Origin: Oscillospiraceae bacterium
GTDB taxonomy: Bacteria; Bacillota; Clostridia; Oscillospirales; Acutalibacteraceae
NCBI GenBank assembly: GCA_022650485.1
Contig: JALCPP010000010.1
Location: 23,990 to 87,989, forward strand
Direction of reading: 5' to 3'
Length of the DNA stretch: 64,000 nucleotides
The first letter of the stretch is position 1. Each line of letters opens with the position of its first letter. This document shows, in pieces, positions 47,218 through 56,098 of the stretch. Under the pieces are notes generated by a model. That model had not been told where the DNA came from. It did not search any database and saw nothing but the letters and a program-made list of their open reading frames with translations. Position numbers and translations under genes: made by a program.

Positions 47218-47718
47218 TCACTGATCACCCAATTTATTTGTTAATGTTCGTTTTGTATCTATAAGGATATGATGATTGTTATTAAAATATTTTATATAAA
47301 CCCTATAAGAAGAATGAGTTAAATCAATCTCATCCTTATTGACCTTTGAAAAAAAACCGCTTTGTGTGTAATCCGTTCCGTCACTAAATACTTTATTTAA
47401 ATCGGCTCTGGCGACAAGTGCGGTTGGGATTTCAATGTAATTTTTTGTTTTTGTACTCTTTAGCACAATACTGCTGTTGAACCTTTCAGGTGCCTCTTTC
47501 AAAACAAAAGCCCATCCGCTGATGATAACATAGTTATTTCCACAGTTTATTTTGTCAATATTCCATTTTGCACAATTGGTTTCATCGGCTTCAGCAACAT
47601 GAAAAGTTTGCAGGTTGCTACAGTCATAAAACTGAGTTGCACAAAAAATTATCACGCATAAAAATAATATTACACTCGCAATAATTACGTTCCTTTTATT
47701 CACAGCTGTCTTTCCCAT
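47218..47718 (-). CDS. Membrane-anchored protein of unknown function (166 aa)
   Basis: A single N-terminal membrane segment (about residues 10-30) is followed by about 130 residues facing outwards, mostly beta-like: KINCGNNYVIISGWAF, VLKSTKTKNYIEIPTALVARADL and YRVYIKYFNNNHHILIDT. The GWAF strand is reminiscent of small beta-sandwich domains near surface-glycan genes, but I do not recognise the family. The ATG at 47718 has AGGAGA upstream. It ends one base before the start of the DUF6056 gene, so the two probably act together. Confidence 0.6.
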   Translation of the reverse strand: MGKTAVNKRNVIIASVILFLCVIIFCATQFYDCSNLQTFHVAEADETNCAKWNIDKINCGNNYVIISGWAFVLKEAPERFNSSIVLKSTKTKNYIEIPTALVARADLNKVFSDGTDYTQSGFFSKVNKDEIDLTHSSYRVYIKYFNNNHHILIDTKRTLTNKLGDQ

Positions 47719-47887
47719 ATTGTTTTCTCCTAGATAATGCAATAAGTCTGTTTTGCTAAAATACAGACCTCTCTTATATTCTTAAACATGGGGACCATCC
47801 ACTCAAGTAAAAATGTCATTAATAGAATATTTTATTAACCGAAACGCTCTAAATAGTGTATATAATCAACGGTTAATCATCATACAA

Positions 47888-49033
47888 CTAACGTTTTATT
47901 TTAAAATAAAGCTTTTTACAGAATTGATAAAATCCGGATTTTTTGTCAAAAAAAATGGTCGCCAAAGATTTCACCTTGTTTGCGCGGATATAAGTCTCCG
48001 GATTGAAATCATGAGCCGTATTGACGTCTGCGCCCTTCGGCATCATGCCGAGCAGGTCGACTTTGCAGGAAATGTCATGGAAGTTTTGCATGGTAAAACG
48101 ATAAGATGCGCGGAAGGTCTCCGCTACGCCCTCCAGACTGTAGATTCTCAAAAAATAATGGATTGAGGCAAGCGAAGGGATCGAAGGCATGTAATATTTA
48201 CCGTCCAGAAGAAGGAAAAACTTCTCACAGCAAAGCTCGTTATGGGTCAACTTTCCCTTTTTGCGGAACTCCTTGTGGAATGCTTCCGCAAAAAGATCAT
48301 CGTCGACACCGTCGAAGTAATGGCTCAGAATGTAATAAGATTCCACGACGTCGCGCATAGAATTGGTCAGTTTCGGCGTGCTGGTGTTTTCGCCGGAATG
48401 GAGAAACCGCCGGTGCTGGACAAGAGGTTCCTGAAAAATATAGATCGGGGTATGTTTTATCAGCCGAACCCACATGTCAAAATCCGGCAGCTGCCGCATA
48501 GCAAGATTGTAAGCGCCTAACTCGTGATATATCTCCGTTCGGATCAGCACGCTGGGGTGGCACAGGCAGTTCCCATTTCTAAAAAGCCTGGCATACCACT
48601 CCGCCTGCGTACGGTTCGGCTGTTCAAATACATTGTTTTTTTCATTGAGGTGGTTTCCGTTTTCGTCGATAAATTCGGCCCATGAAAAACACGCGCCGCA
48701 CTCCGGGTGATTCTCCATGTAAGCGACGCCTTTTTCCAGCCTGCCGGGCAGCCATACGTCGTCGGAATTGATCAGCGCAACATATTTTCCCTGCGCCCGG
48801 TCTATCAGGTATTTATGGTTAATCGTTGCACCCCGGTTTTCCGGAAAAACATGTAGTTTGATTCGGCCATCATGGAATTTTTTAATTTCGTCAACCGTAT
48901 GATCGGGGGAACAGTCGTCGGAAATCAGAAATTCATAGTTGCGGAAGGACTGGTCCAAAACACTTTGAATTGCGGTTCCCACATATTTTTCATGATTATA
49001 AGAGGGCAGAATTACTGTTACAATAGGTGCCAT
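47888..49033 (-). CDS. Glycosyltransferase family 2 (381 aa)
   Basis: GT-A domain: VTVILPSYNHEKYVGTAIQSVLDQS, the metal-binding ALINSDDVWLPGRLEKG near residue 98, and a catalytic region around QLPDFDMWVRLIKHTP. The C-terminal 160 residues are less common and include HYFDGVDDDLFAEAF; this part may bind the acceptor. Ribosome site GGGAGAATT. It is head of the run of - strand genes read with its neighbour upstream (49048). Confidence 0.86.
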   Translation of the reverse strand: MAPIVTVILPSYNHEKYVGTAIQSVLDQSFRNYEFLISDDCSPDHTVDEIKKFHDGRIKLHVFPENRGATINHKYLIDRAQGKYVALINSDDVWLPGRLEKGVAYMENHPECGACFSWAEFIDENGNHLNEKNNVFEQPNRTQAEWYARLFRNGNCLCHPSVLIRTEIYHELGAYNLAMRQLPDFDMWVRLIKHTPIYIFQEPLVQHRRFLHSGENTSTPKLTNSMRDVVESYYILSHYFDGVDDDLFAEAFHKEFRKKGKLTHNELCCEKFFLLLDGKYYMPSIPSLASIHYFLRIYSLEGVAETFRASYRFTMQNFHDISCKVDLLGMMPKGADVNTAHDFNPETYIRANKVKSLATIFFDKKSGFYQFCKKLYFKIKR

Positions 49034-49047
49034 TTAAAATTCTCCCG

Positions 49048-49707
49048 TTAATGAAATACTTTTCGATCTATGTTCTCTTTTTTTCTGGCAGCCGGATTTC
49101 CCATATAAATGCCATCCGATGGCAGGCTGTGGCAGATAGCCGAACCCATCCCGACGATCGACCATTCACCAACTTTGACCCTCTCACGGACGACGGCCCC
49201 TGCACCAATAAAACAATTTTTGGAAATTGTGCAATTGCCTGCAATTTTTACACCAATGGAAAGCACAGTATTGGATCCGATCAGGCTGTCATGCGCTACT
49301 ACCGAATGATTGTAAATTAATGTATTGGGACTGACATGGACATTGGAGGAAATAAACGTAAAAGGATACAGGACTATTCCTTCATCGAGATGGGCAGTTG
49401 CAGAAACGACAGAGGTACAGTCAATAATATTGGCTAATTGATAATTATCGGCCTTCACTTTGTTATAAAGCATCTGACGAAACAACGGTTCTCCGTTTGC
49501 GATGACCATCTCACAATCCTGCGGAGAAAACAGTCTTTTAAAATTACGGTATGTGAAAATCCTTTTTTCATAGAATGTTTCCAATTCCTTGGTATCATCG
49601 ATAAAACAAATCTCTGCCCACTGGGCGGTCTCGGAATTCAATCTGTCTGCGATATCACAAACTTCTCGACCGACACCTCCAGCACAATAAATAAAGAGTT
49701 TTTTCAT
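49048..49707 (-). CDS. NeuD/PglD-type sugar O-acetyltransferase (219 aa)
   Basis: N-terminal PglD-like nucleotide-binding fold (KLFIYCAGGVGREVCDIADRL) followed by a left-handed beta helix of hexapeptide repeats (ILGPNT...SIGVKIAGNCTISKNCFIGAGAVV). Members add acetyl groups to a sugar 4-amino or hydroxyl group with acetyl-CoA. This would fit the amino sugar produced by the DegT aminotransferase at 51887. Confidence 0.82.
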   Translation of the reverse strand: MKKLFIYCAGGVGREVCDIADRLNSETAQWAEICFIDDTKELETFYEKRIFTYRNFKRLFSPQDCEMVIANGEPLFRQMLYNKVKADNYQLANIIDCTSVVSATAHLDEGIVLYPFTFISSNVHVSPNTLIYNHSVVAHDSLIGSNTVLSIGVKIAGNCTISKNCFIGAGAVVRERVKVGEWSIVGMGSAICHSLPSDGIYMGNPAARKKENIDRKVFH

Positions 49708-49711
49708 TTTT

Positions 49712-50638
49712 TTAACCCTTCAATTTATTCCATATTTTTTCCGGAACAAGCAATTTAAATATGTAAACGATGATCGGCGGGGTAAAATCCTTGACACGCT
49801 TTAGCACGCGTTTGATGTTGGCGAAGGATCCCGACTGTACAATTTCAAAGGGTTTCTCCAAGATAAGGCGCTCTTTCAGGCGGCTTCTGAACTCGCCAAA
49901 TTCCTTTTCAAACAAATGGTCGGTAATTTCGTTGTATTGCCTGATACATTCCAGCGTATCGCGGATTTGTTCCGACTCTTTCTGCCCGCTCCACACGCCG
50001 CCGGAATGAATGCGGTAAACGCTCATGACATCCGTCAGATAACCAATCATGCCGTTTCTGCCAACCATGATATTTGTGATCCAGTCATAAGCGGTCATTT
50101 CAAACAGCTTTTCCGGCAAAGTGTCTAAGGCGGCTTTCCGGTACACACAGGTGGAAAAGTTTCCAATCAGGTTGTCGCGTGCGATATCGCGCGAAGTAAT
50201 AAACTGATAGCCCTTTTCGCAGGACCAGGAAGGCTGGATATGATATTTTGCGTTCTCATAATCGGCAACAAGATATTGGTTAAAGCTCATGGTGCATTCG
50301 AGGTGGTTCTCAAGAAAATTGACATGCTTCTGCAGACGATGCGGGTCCGTCCAGATGTCGTCGCCTTCAAGCACCGCGATATATTCCGCAGTGCTGGCAT
50401 GAAACGCACGCTGATAATTTTTTGTAATGCCAAGGTTCTTTTGTGATTTCAGATAACGGAAAGGGATGGTTGTCCTCTGTTCCAGTTTCCTGATTTTTTC
50501 CACGGTATCATCGGTAGAGCAATCATCGGCCACAATTATGTCAAAATCAAAATCAGTTTTCTGGTTCAATACACTTTGCAGTGCTTCCTCAATAAATCTT
50601 GTGTGATTATAAGTGACCAAAACGACGTCCAGTTTCAT
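49712..50638 (-). CDS. Glycosyltransferase family 2 (308 aa)
   Basis: VVLVTYNHTRFIEEALQSVLNQ, DIIVADDCSTDDTVEKI and AVLEGDDIWTDPHRL (metal site near residue 96) mark a GT-A family 2 enzyme; the C-terminal half is helical. Four bases upstream of the acetyltransferase gene in the same unit. Donor unknown. Confidence 0.88.
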   Translation of the reverse strand: MKLDVVLVTYNHTRFIEEALQSVLNQKTDFDFDIIVADDCSTDDTVEKIRKLEQRTTIPFRYLKSQKNLGITKNYQRAFHASTAEYIAVLEGDDIWTDPHRLQKHVNFLENHLECTMSFNQYLVADYENAKYHIQPSWSCEKGYQFITSRDIARDNLIGNFSTCVYRKAALDTLPEKLFEMTAYDWITNIMVGRNGMIGYLTDVMSVYRIHSGGVWSGQKESEQIRDTLECIRQYNEITDHLFEKEFGEFRSRLKERLILEKPFEIVQSGSFANIKRVLKRVKDFTPPIIVYIFKLLVPEKIWNKLKG

Positions 50639-50660
50639 ACCTCCACAGCCCTTCCGTATT

Positions 50661-51881
50661 TTATTTGCTTTTTGAACCTAGATATTTCCACCACTTTGTC
50701 GCTTTGACTTTGTGTTCAAATTGCTGTGACTTCTCCAATGCCTTCGTGGTGATCGCTTTTTCTTCTATGTCTGCCTCATAAAGAGCATGAAGACGGTCAT
50801 ACTCGTCCTTTAGCTGTGTATAAGCGTTTTGAAGGTCTTTGGTGTAGGATTCCAGAGTGTTGTACTGATTCTGCTGCTGGTCGACACTGTCTTTTAGGTT
50901 CAAATATGCGGTTCTTATATTTCCTTCGTCTTCTGTGGCCCTTGTAAACCAGCCGGAAAGCCTGTCGTATCCATCTTTCAGGTTGATATAAGCGGTTTGA
51001 AGACTTTTCGTATAGTTCTTTTGTTCCAAGCTGCCTTCCGCGTCCTTTGATTTCAGCAGAAGTTCGGAAAAATGAAGAATGGCATCCAGTTTCTGTGAAA
51101 ACTGGTTCATATCAGTCACATCTGGATGAATCGCATCAATCTTTTTAACGCTTTTTAATTCCCTGTTCTCCCTGCACCAGACCAAACAGGTTTTAGAAGC
51201 GATTTTCTCATCTTCTTCAAAATCGCTGTAGAAAATGGAGTCGTTATAAGCATTGCTCATAGCATGAAAAATCTGTGAAATTCCATTGTTGGCGCTTGCA
51301 AGGGCTTCTAAAATCAGCAACCGAAAAAACAGATGTCTGTTCATCTGATACATGGTAAATATATTTTCAGCGGGAACCAAACCGGCAAGCAGCGTCAGAA
51401 TTTCTTCGGTATCGGGCAGAGTACAATTCCTGTGCTCATAGACCCAAGGGGGAGTTTTCGTCCCGACCATGTGGTAGACGCCGTCCAGGATCTGTTCGTT
51501 GCAGATGTTTTCGGGATTGGAGGCAGGGTATGTCATAATCAACCCTATCTTTGATACTCGCGTGATGGAATGCAGGAAGGCCTGCCTTTTTTCCGGAGGA
51601 ATATGTTCCAAAACATCCAAAGCGATTACAAAATCGAATGACTGGTCTTCATATTCCAGTTTTGTGGCATCACCCAACACAAATTTTTTTTTGGCTAACG
51701 CCTCAGGAGAAAGGACTTCATCCAGATAGGTGATAAGGTCATTGGGCAGGAATTTTCCCAGATTGCCATGGCTGCCGGAACCGACTTCCAGAATCGTATG
51801 CGACTTTTTCCGCCTCATGGAATCCAGCAGGATCTGAGCCGTTTTGTAACGTTGAAACTGATGAAATATAATGTTTTTCAA
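50661..51881 (-). CDS. Class I SAM methyltransferase with a repetitive coiled-coil C-terminus (406 aa)
   Basis: The methyltransferase part has HTILEVGSGSHGNLG (about residues 29-43), then FVLGDATKLEYEDQSFDFVIALDVLEHIP. Residues 290-375 contain three copies of a 28-29-residue motif, at about 293 (LQTAYINLKDGYDRL), 322 (RTAYLNLKDSVDQ) and 350 (LQNAYTQLKDEYDRL), each predicted as helical coiled coil. I chose TTG at 51881 after AAGGTGA, because the long upstream frame would lie in the aminotransferase gene. A chain-length regulator or a terminal methyltransferase for the polysaccharide is possible. Confidence 0.82.
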   Translation of the reverse strand: MKNIIFHQFQRYKTAQILLDSMRRKKSHTILEVGSGSHGNLGKFLPNDLITYLDEVLSPEALAKKKFVLGDATKLEYEDQSFDFVIALDVLEHIPPEKRQAFLHSITRVSKIGLIMTYPASNPENICNEQILDGVYHMVGTKTPPWVYEHRNCTLPDTEEILTLLAGLVPAENIFTMYQMNRHLFFRLLILEALASANNGISQIFHAMSNAYNDSIFYSDFEEDEKIASKTCLVWCRENRELKSVKKIDAIHPDVTDMNQFSQKLDAILHFSELLLKSKDAEGSLEQKNYTKSLQTAYINLKDGYDRLSGWFTRATEDEGNIRTAYLNLKDSVDQQQNQYNTLESYTKDLQNAYTQLKDEYDRLHALYEADIEEKAITTKALEKSQQFEHKVKATKWWKYLGSKSK

Positions 51882-51886
51882 AGTAA

Positions 51887-53002
51887 TCACCTTATAATCT
51901 TCAAAACCGCCCGGCAGATCCGTTCCAAGTCTTCCTCTGTGAGGTCGGCATACATCGGCAGGGTAAGCACGCGGTCTGCCACGTAGCGGGCCACCGGCAG
52001 CGGGCATCTTCCGAATTGCTCACGGTAACATTCATAGTCCGGCACCAGAGGGTAGAAATATTTCCGGGTAAAAATATTCTCCTTTTGCAACCCTTCGAAC
52101 AGGTCGTCCCGAGTGCAGCCGGCCTTTTTTTCATCGACGGTGATCGGAAAATAGGAGTAATTCCAGGTGACGCGGCTGTCGTTCTCAAAATCAATCATCT
52201 GGATGCCGGGGCAGTCCTTGAGCCGGCTGCTATAAAACTCTGCGACATGTTTGCGTTTCCGGATGTTCTCGTCCAGATATTTCAGGTTGCAGACGCCCAT
52301 CGCGGCCGCGAATTCGTTCATCTTTGCATTCAGGCCGGGCTGCACGACGCTTTCTGGGCTTTCGATGCCGAAATTGCGCAGACTTTTCAGGCTTCTTGTC
52401 AGGCTGTCATCACGGTAGACCAAAGCGCCCCCTTCAATGGTGTTGAAGACCTTGGTTGCATGAAACGAGAACATGGAAACGTCGCCGAAGTTCGCAATCG
52501 GTTCACCGTCCACCCGTACGCCGAACGCGTGTGCCGCGTCAAACAGCAGCTTTAAATGATGCTTGTCCGCGATTTCCCGCAGCCTTTTGATGTTGCACGG
52601 CCGGCCGTACACATGAACGGCCAAAATCGCGCTTGTCTTTTTCGTGATGAGAGATTCCACCTTGTCCTCGTCAATGGTATAGTCGTCTGGTTTGATGTCG
52701 CAGAACACCGGAGTCAGACCGTTCAGCACAAGCGCGTGTGTTGTGGAAGCAAAGGTGAACGGTGTGGTGAGTACCTCGCCCGTAAGTCGCAGCGCTTTGA
52801 TCGCCACATCGAGCGCCATGTGACCATTGACGTAAAGCTCCAGATTTTTGCAGGCAAGATATTTTTTCATATCCTGCTCAAGCTCCTGATAAACCGGACC
52901 CATGTTAGTCATCCAGCAGGTGTCCCAGATCCCCTTGATTTTATCCACATATTCTTCTAGCGGCGGCAGGGAAGAGCGCGTCACCAAAATCTTTTTCTTC
53001 AT
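51887..53002 (-). CDS. DegT/DnrJ/EryC1/StrS family sugar aminotransferase (371 aa)
   Basis: PLP-dependent transaminase for dTDP or UDP-keto sugars. Visible: NGHMALDVAIKALRL, TPFTFASTTHALVLNG, FDAAHAFGVRVDGEP and the PLP Lys in SFHATKVFNTIEGG (near residue 182), then LRNFGIE and QPGLNAKMNEFAAAMG. It would make an amino sugar, possibly from the dTDP-4-keto-6-deoxyglucose made by RfbB. Followed at five bases by the methyltransferase. Confidence 0.92.
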   Translation of the reverse strand: MKKKILVTRSSLPPLEEYVDKIKGIWDTCWMTNMGPVYQELEQDMKKYLACKNLELYVNGHMALDVAIKALRLTGEVLTTPFTFASTTHALVLNGLTPVFCDIKPDDYTIDEDKVESLITKKTSAILAVHVYGRPCNIKRLREIADKHHLKLLFDAAHAFGVRVDGEPIANFGDVSMFSFHATKVFNTIEGGALVYRDDSLTRSLKSLRNFGIESPESVVQPGLNAKMNEFAAAMGVCNLKYLDENIRKRKHVAEFYSSRLKDCPGIQMIDFENDSRVTWNYSYFPITVDEKKAGCTRDDLFEGLQKENIFTRKYFYPLVPDYECYREQFGRCPLPVARYVADRVLTLPMYADLTEEDLERICRAVLKIIR

Positions 53003-53055
53003 CGAAAATCCCCCATTCGTGTTTTCCGCATTTAACCTGTAGACCAGATCCTTGT

Positions 53056-53787
53056 TTATTGATCCATAAACCGCTTATAAGCTTTGCAGACCGTTTCCGG
53101 GTCGCCAGTCATCTTTGTTTGGCCGTGATCAAGCCACAGAACGCTGTCGCACATGTCCTCGATCTGCTGAATGCTGTGGGAAACGAACAGCACGGTAGTT
53201 CCTCCCCCCATCAGCTGCAACATTCGTTCTTTGCTTTTTTTCTGGAATGCCTCGTCGCCCACTGAAAGAATTTCATCCACGATCAGAACTTCCGGCTCCA
53301 CCACGGTGGCAATGGAAAAGGCCAGCCGCATCATCATGCCGGAGGAATAGTTGCGGATTGGCATTTCAATGAATTTCCCTAGTTCGGAAAAGCGAACAAT
53401 CTCTTCATATTTGTTTCGGAGAAATTCTTCCGAATAGCCGAGGATGGAACCGTTGAGAAAAATATTCTCCCGGCCGGAAAGGTCCCCGTCGAATCCGGCG
53501 CCGAGTTCCAGCATGGGGACAATGTTGCCGCCGACCGAGACCGTTCCCTCTGTCGGCCGCAGAATGCCGGAAATCACCTTCAGCAGCGTGCTCTTGCCGG
53601 CGCCGTTGCGCCCGATGATGCCCATGACTTCACCTTTCGAAATCTCGAAACTGACGTCTTTGAGCGCCCAGAACTCCTCATACCGCAGTGTCCCCTTAAG
53701 CTTTGCGACAATGAATTCTTTCATGGACTGGATACGGTCGTGGGTAATTTTAAATTTCATGGAAACATGTTCCGCTTTTATCATCAT
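53056..53787 (-). CDS. ABC transporter ATP-binding protein, Wzt/TagH-like (243 aa)
   Basis: ATPase of a polysaccharide exporter: Walker A GRNGAGKSTLLKVI (about residues 58-71), signature NYSSGMMMRLAFSIA, Walker B VLIVDEILSVGDEAF. The N-terminal region (MKFKITHDRIQSMKEFIVAKLKG) is the arm used by Wzt and TagH subunits. It lacks the C-terminal carbohydrate-binding domain of O9a-type Wzt. Paired with the permease eight bases away. Confidence 0.93.
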   Translation of the reverse strand: MMIKAEHVSMKFKITHDRIQSMKEFIVAKLKGTLRYEEFWALKDVSFEISKGEVMGIIGRNGAGKSTLLKVISGILRPTEGTVSVGGNIVPMLELGAGFDGDLSGRENIFLNGSILGYSEEFLRNKYEEIVRFSELGKFIEMPIRNYSSGMMMRLAFSIATVVEPEVLIVDEILSVGDEAFQKKSKERMLQLMGGGTTVLFVSHSIQQIEDMCDSVLWLDHGQTKMTGDPETVCKAYKRFMDQ

Positions 53788-53795
53788 TTACGGCC

Positions 53796-55235
53796 TCATA
53801 AATTCAAAATAAATTTGTTTTGGTTTTTCTTAAACACAATGCCGCCGATCAGCAGAGGGACCACCGATGCAATGATGCAGAACAGATATGCCTTCGGCTC
53901 TGGCGATGTTCCGCTTATAATAATGGCCCTTGCAAAGCGGATAAAATGATACATGGGGTTTATTTTGAAGATGAACATATATTTTTGAGGCAGAATGCTT
54001 TCGGGGTAAAACAGCGGAGTGGCATACATCCACAGCATGCTGACGACGCTCCACAGGAACTGCGTGTCCCGGAAGAAGACCATCGCGGCGGAAAGAAGAA
54101 AGCACATGCCGATGCAGAACAGAATGGTGCAGACAATGGGGAATGGAAGCAGCAACAGGGACGGGCGAAACGCCGTGCCCGTGATGACCATAACCAGCAG
54201 AAGCGGGATCAGCGAAATGAGAAGATTGATTGCCGACGACAAAACCCGCGAAACAGGGAAAATATATTTCGGGATATAGACCTTGGTAATCAGCGGCGCG
54301 TTTCCCACAATGGAGGCAATCCCCATGTTGGTCGCCTCGGTGAAGAAATTAAAGAACACGATTCCGATTAGCAGATACACCGGAAAGTTCGCAATGTTTG
54401 ACCGGAAGATTGTGGAGAAGATCACATACTGGACCAGCATGGCGAGCAGCGGATTTAAGAAGCTCCAGAAAACTCCAAGAACGGAACGTTTGTATTTCGT
54501 TTTAAAGTCTCTTGCGACAAGCTGATGCAACAGGAACCGATAGCGCGTGAACGCGTTAATCAGGTTTAGCCCCTGCGATTTTCTCCCTTTTTTCTGCCTC
54601 CAGACCAGATTTATGCAGTAGAGCGCCAAAAGCAGCCCTAGACCGGACATAATCTTCGCGTAGTTTCTGCCAAAGCTGAGGGGGGTTCGGCCGGTATAGC
54701 TGAAGCAGAGGACTCCCTGCTTCAGCTCTCCGTTGAGGTACCAGCTGCCGCCGCCCGGAAAAGTCTGTTTATCGTCGTACCAGACGGAAATGCTCCGCCC
54801 GGACTGTGCCGCCGGAACAGTCAGCTTGAAAACAAGCAATTTTCCCTGTTCCACCCGGACGGGCTGGTCAAAAGCAATACCGGTAGCGGCGTTGTTTGCC
54901 AGTCCGGAAAGCGCCGCCTTTTTCTCGGCCAGCACTTTTCCGCAGGACGGGTCCAAAAGCTGAAGGACGGCTTCCCCCGGGTTCTGTTTCCCCGGCGAGG
55001 CGAAGACCAGGGAAACGGACTGGATTTCGCTGACTGTCGGAACAAACGTTTGCTCCAGCAAAGTATCCTTCCCGATCTCTCCGACCGTCGAGGTCGAGCC
55101 CGAGGTTCCCTGTACGGTCTGATTGGGGGAGTACCAGAACTGTTCCCCCCCGATATAGTAAACTCCCACCGCCAGTACCGCATAAAGCAACAGAAAAATA
55201 ACGCAGCCCTGCGGTAGAGAAATTTTCCGTTTCAT
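53796..55235 (-). CDS. ABC-2 polysaccharide permease with an N-terminal extracytoplasmic domain (479 aa)
   Basis: Residues 225-479 are a standard ABC-2 exporter permease (FLLHQLVARDFKTKYKRSVLGVFWSFLNPLLAMLVQY, six segments). Before it is an unusual module: membrane segment at 11-28, about 160 residues facing outwards (30-190) with beta-strand character, QFWYSPNQTVQG, EQTFVPTVSEIQSVSLVF and ISVWYDDKQTF, and a second membrane segment near 196-212. Exporter permeases of this type are usually near 270 residues, so this looks like a domain fusion. The ATG at 55235 (GGCAGGG before it) was chosen over 55268. Confidence 0.85.
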   Translation of the reverse strand: MKRKISLPQGCVIFLLLYAVLAVGVYYIGGEQFWYSPNQTVQGTSGSTSTVGEIGKDTLLEQTFVPTVSEIQSVSLVFASPGKQNPGEAVLQLLDPSCGKVLAEKKAALSGLANNAATGIAFDQPVRVEQGKLLVFKLTVPAAQSGRSISVWYDDKQTFPGGGSWYLNGELKQGVLCFSYTGRTPLSFGRNYAKIMSGLGLLLALYCINLVWRQKKGRKSQGLNLINAFTRYRFLLHQLVARDFKTKYKRSVLGVFWSFLNPLLAMLVQYVIFSTIFRSNIANFPVYLLIGIVFFNFFTEATNMGIASIVGNAPLITKVYIPKYIFPVSRVLSSAINLLISLIPLLLVMVITGTAFRPSLLLLPFPIVCTILFCIGMCFLLSAAMVFFRDTQFLWSVVSMLWMYATPLFYPESILPQKYMFIFKINPMYHFIRFARAIIISGTSPEPKAYLFCIIASVVPLLIGGIVFKKNQNKFILNL

Positions 55236-55248
55236 ATTTTTCCCTGCC

Positions 55249-56094
55249 TTAAACACCGATTTTCTCAAAGAATCGTTTCAGCGCATCCTGCCATTCCGGC
55301 AGTCTGTGGAAGCCCGCTTGGTCGAGGCTCCGTTTGCTCATTCTGGAATTGAAAGGCCGTTTTGCCCTTGACGGATATTCCGACGTGGGGATGAAATTGA
55401 CTTTCGTCAAATATCCTGCCTGTCGGAAAATTTCGGAGGCAAACTCCGCCCAGCTGCAATATCCTTCATTGGTCGCATGGTAGGTTCCGTATTTTTCCGT
55501 GACGATCATGTCGCATAGCAGCGGCGCAAGGTCTGCCGTATAGGTCGGCGAGCCAATCTGGTCGCACACAATATTCATTTTGCTTCGTTCTTTACCCAGG
55601 CGCAGCATGGTTTTGACAAAGTTATTCCCGTTTTGCCCGAATACCCAGGAAATGCGAACGATAAAATGCTGCTTGAGCAGTTCCCGCACTGCCTCTTCTC
55701 CGCCTAGCTTTGTGCTGCCATAGACGCTCTGCGGCCCTTTCGGGTCGTTTGTCTCATAAGCGTTTTCCCCCGTGCCGGGAAAGACGTAATCCGTGCTGAG
55801 ATAGAGCATCTTAGCGCCTATCTTTTTGCAGGCCTGTGCAATATGGCGCGTTCCCTCGGCGTTGACTTTTCGACAGAGTTCCGGTTCATCCTCAGCTTGG
55901 TCCACTGCCGTATATGCCGCACAGTGGATGACGGCGTCCGGGTGATACCGAATAATATAATCCCATGTCGATTCTGGATCCGTCAGGTCAAACTCTTTTC
56001 TGCCTGTACCGCGGCACTCAATTTTTCGCGTTTGCAGTACTTTCAACACATCAAAGCCGAGCTGTCCCGTAACGCCTGTTACCAGCACTTTCAT
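55249..56094 (-). CDS. rfbD: dTDP-4-dehydrorhamnose reductase RfbD/RmlD (281 aa)
   Basis: Last enzyme of dTDP-rhamnose synthesis. KVLVTGVTGQLGFDVLKVL is the NAD(P)-binding start, CAAYTAVDQAEDE, YLSTDYVFPG and VYGSTKLGGEEAV follow with the Tyr and Lys of the SDR family. The ATG at 56094 (AGGTGA before it) leaves a four-base gap to rfbB; the upstream ATG at 56124 would overlap rfbB. Read with rfbB. Confidence 0.96.
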   Translation of the reverse strand: MKVLVTGVTGQLGFDVLKVLQTRKIECRGTGRKEFDLTDPESTWDYIIRYHPDAVIHCAAYTAVDQAEDEPELCRKVNAEGTRHIAQACKKIGAKMLYLSTDYVFPGTGENAYETNDPKGPQSVYGSTKLGGEEAVRELLKQHFIVRISWVFGQNGNNFVKTMLRLGKERSKMNIVCDQIGSPTYTADLAPLLCDMIVTEKYGTYHATNEGYCSWAEFASEIFRQAGYLTKVNFIPTSEYPSRAKRPFNSRMSKRSLDQAGFHRLPEWQDALKRFFEKIGV

Positions 56095-56098
56095 CGGT

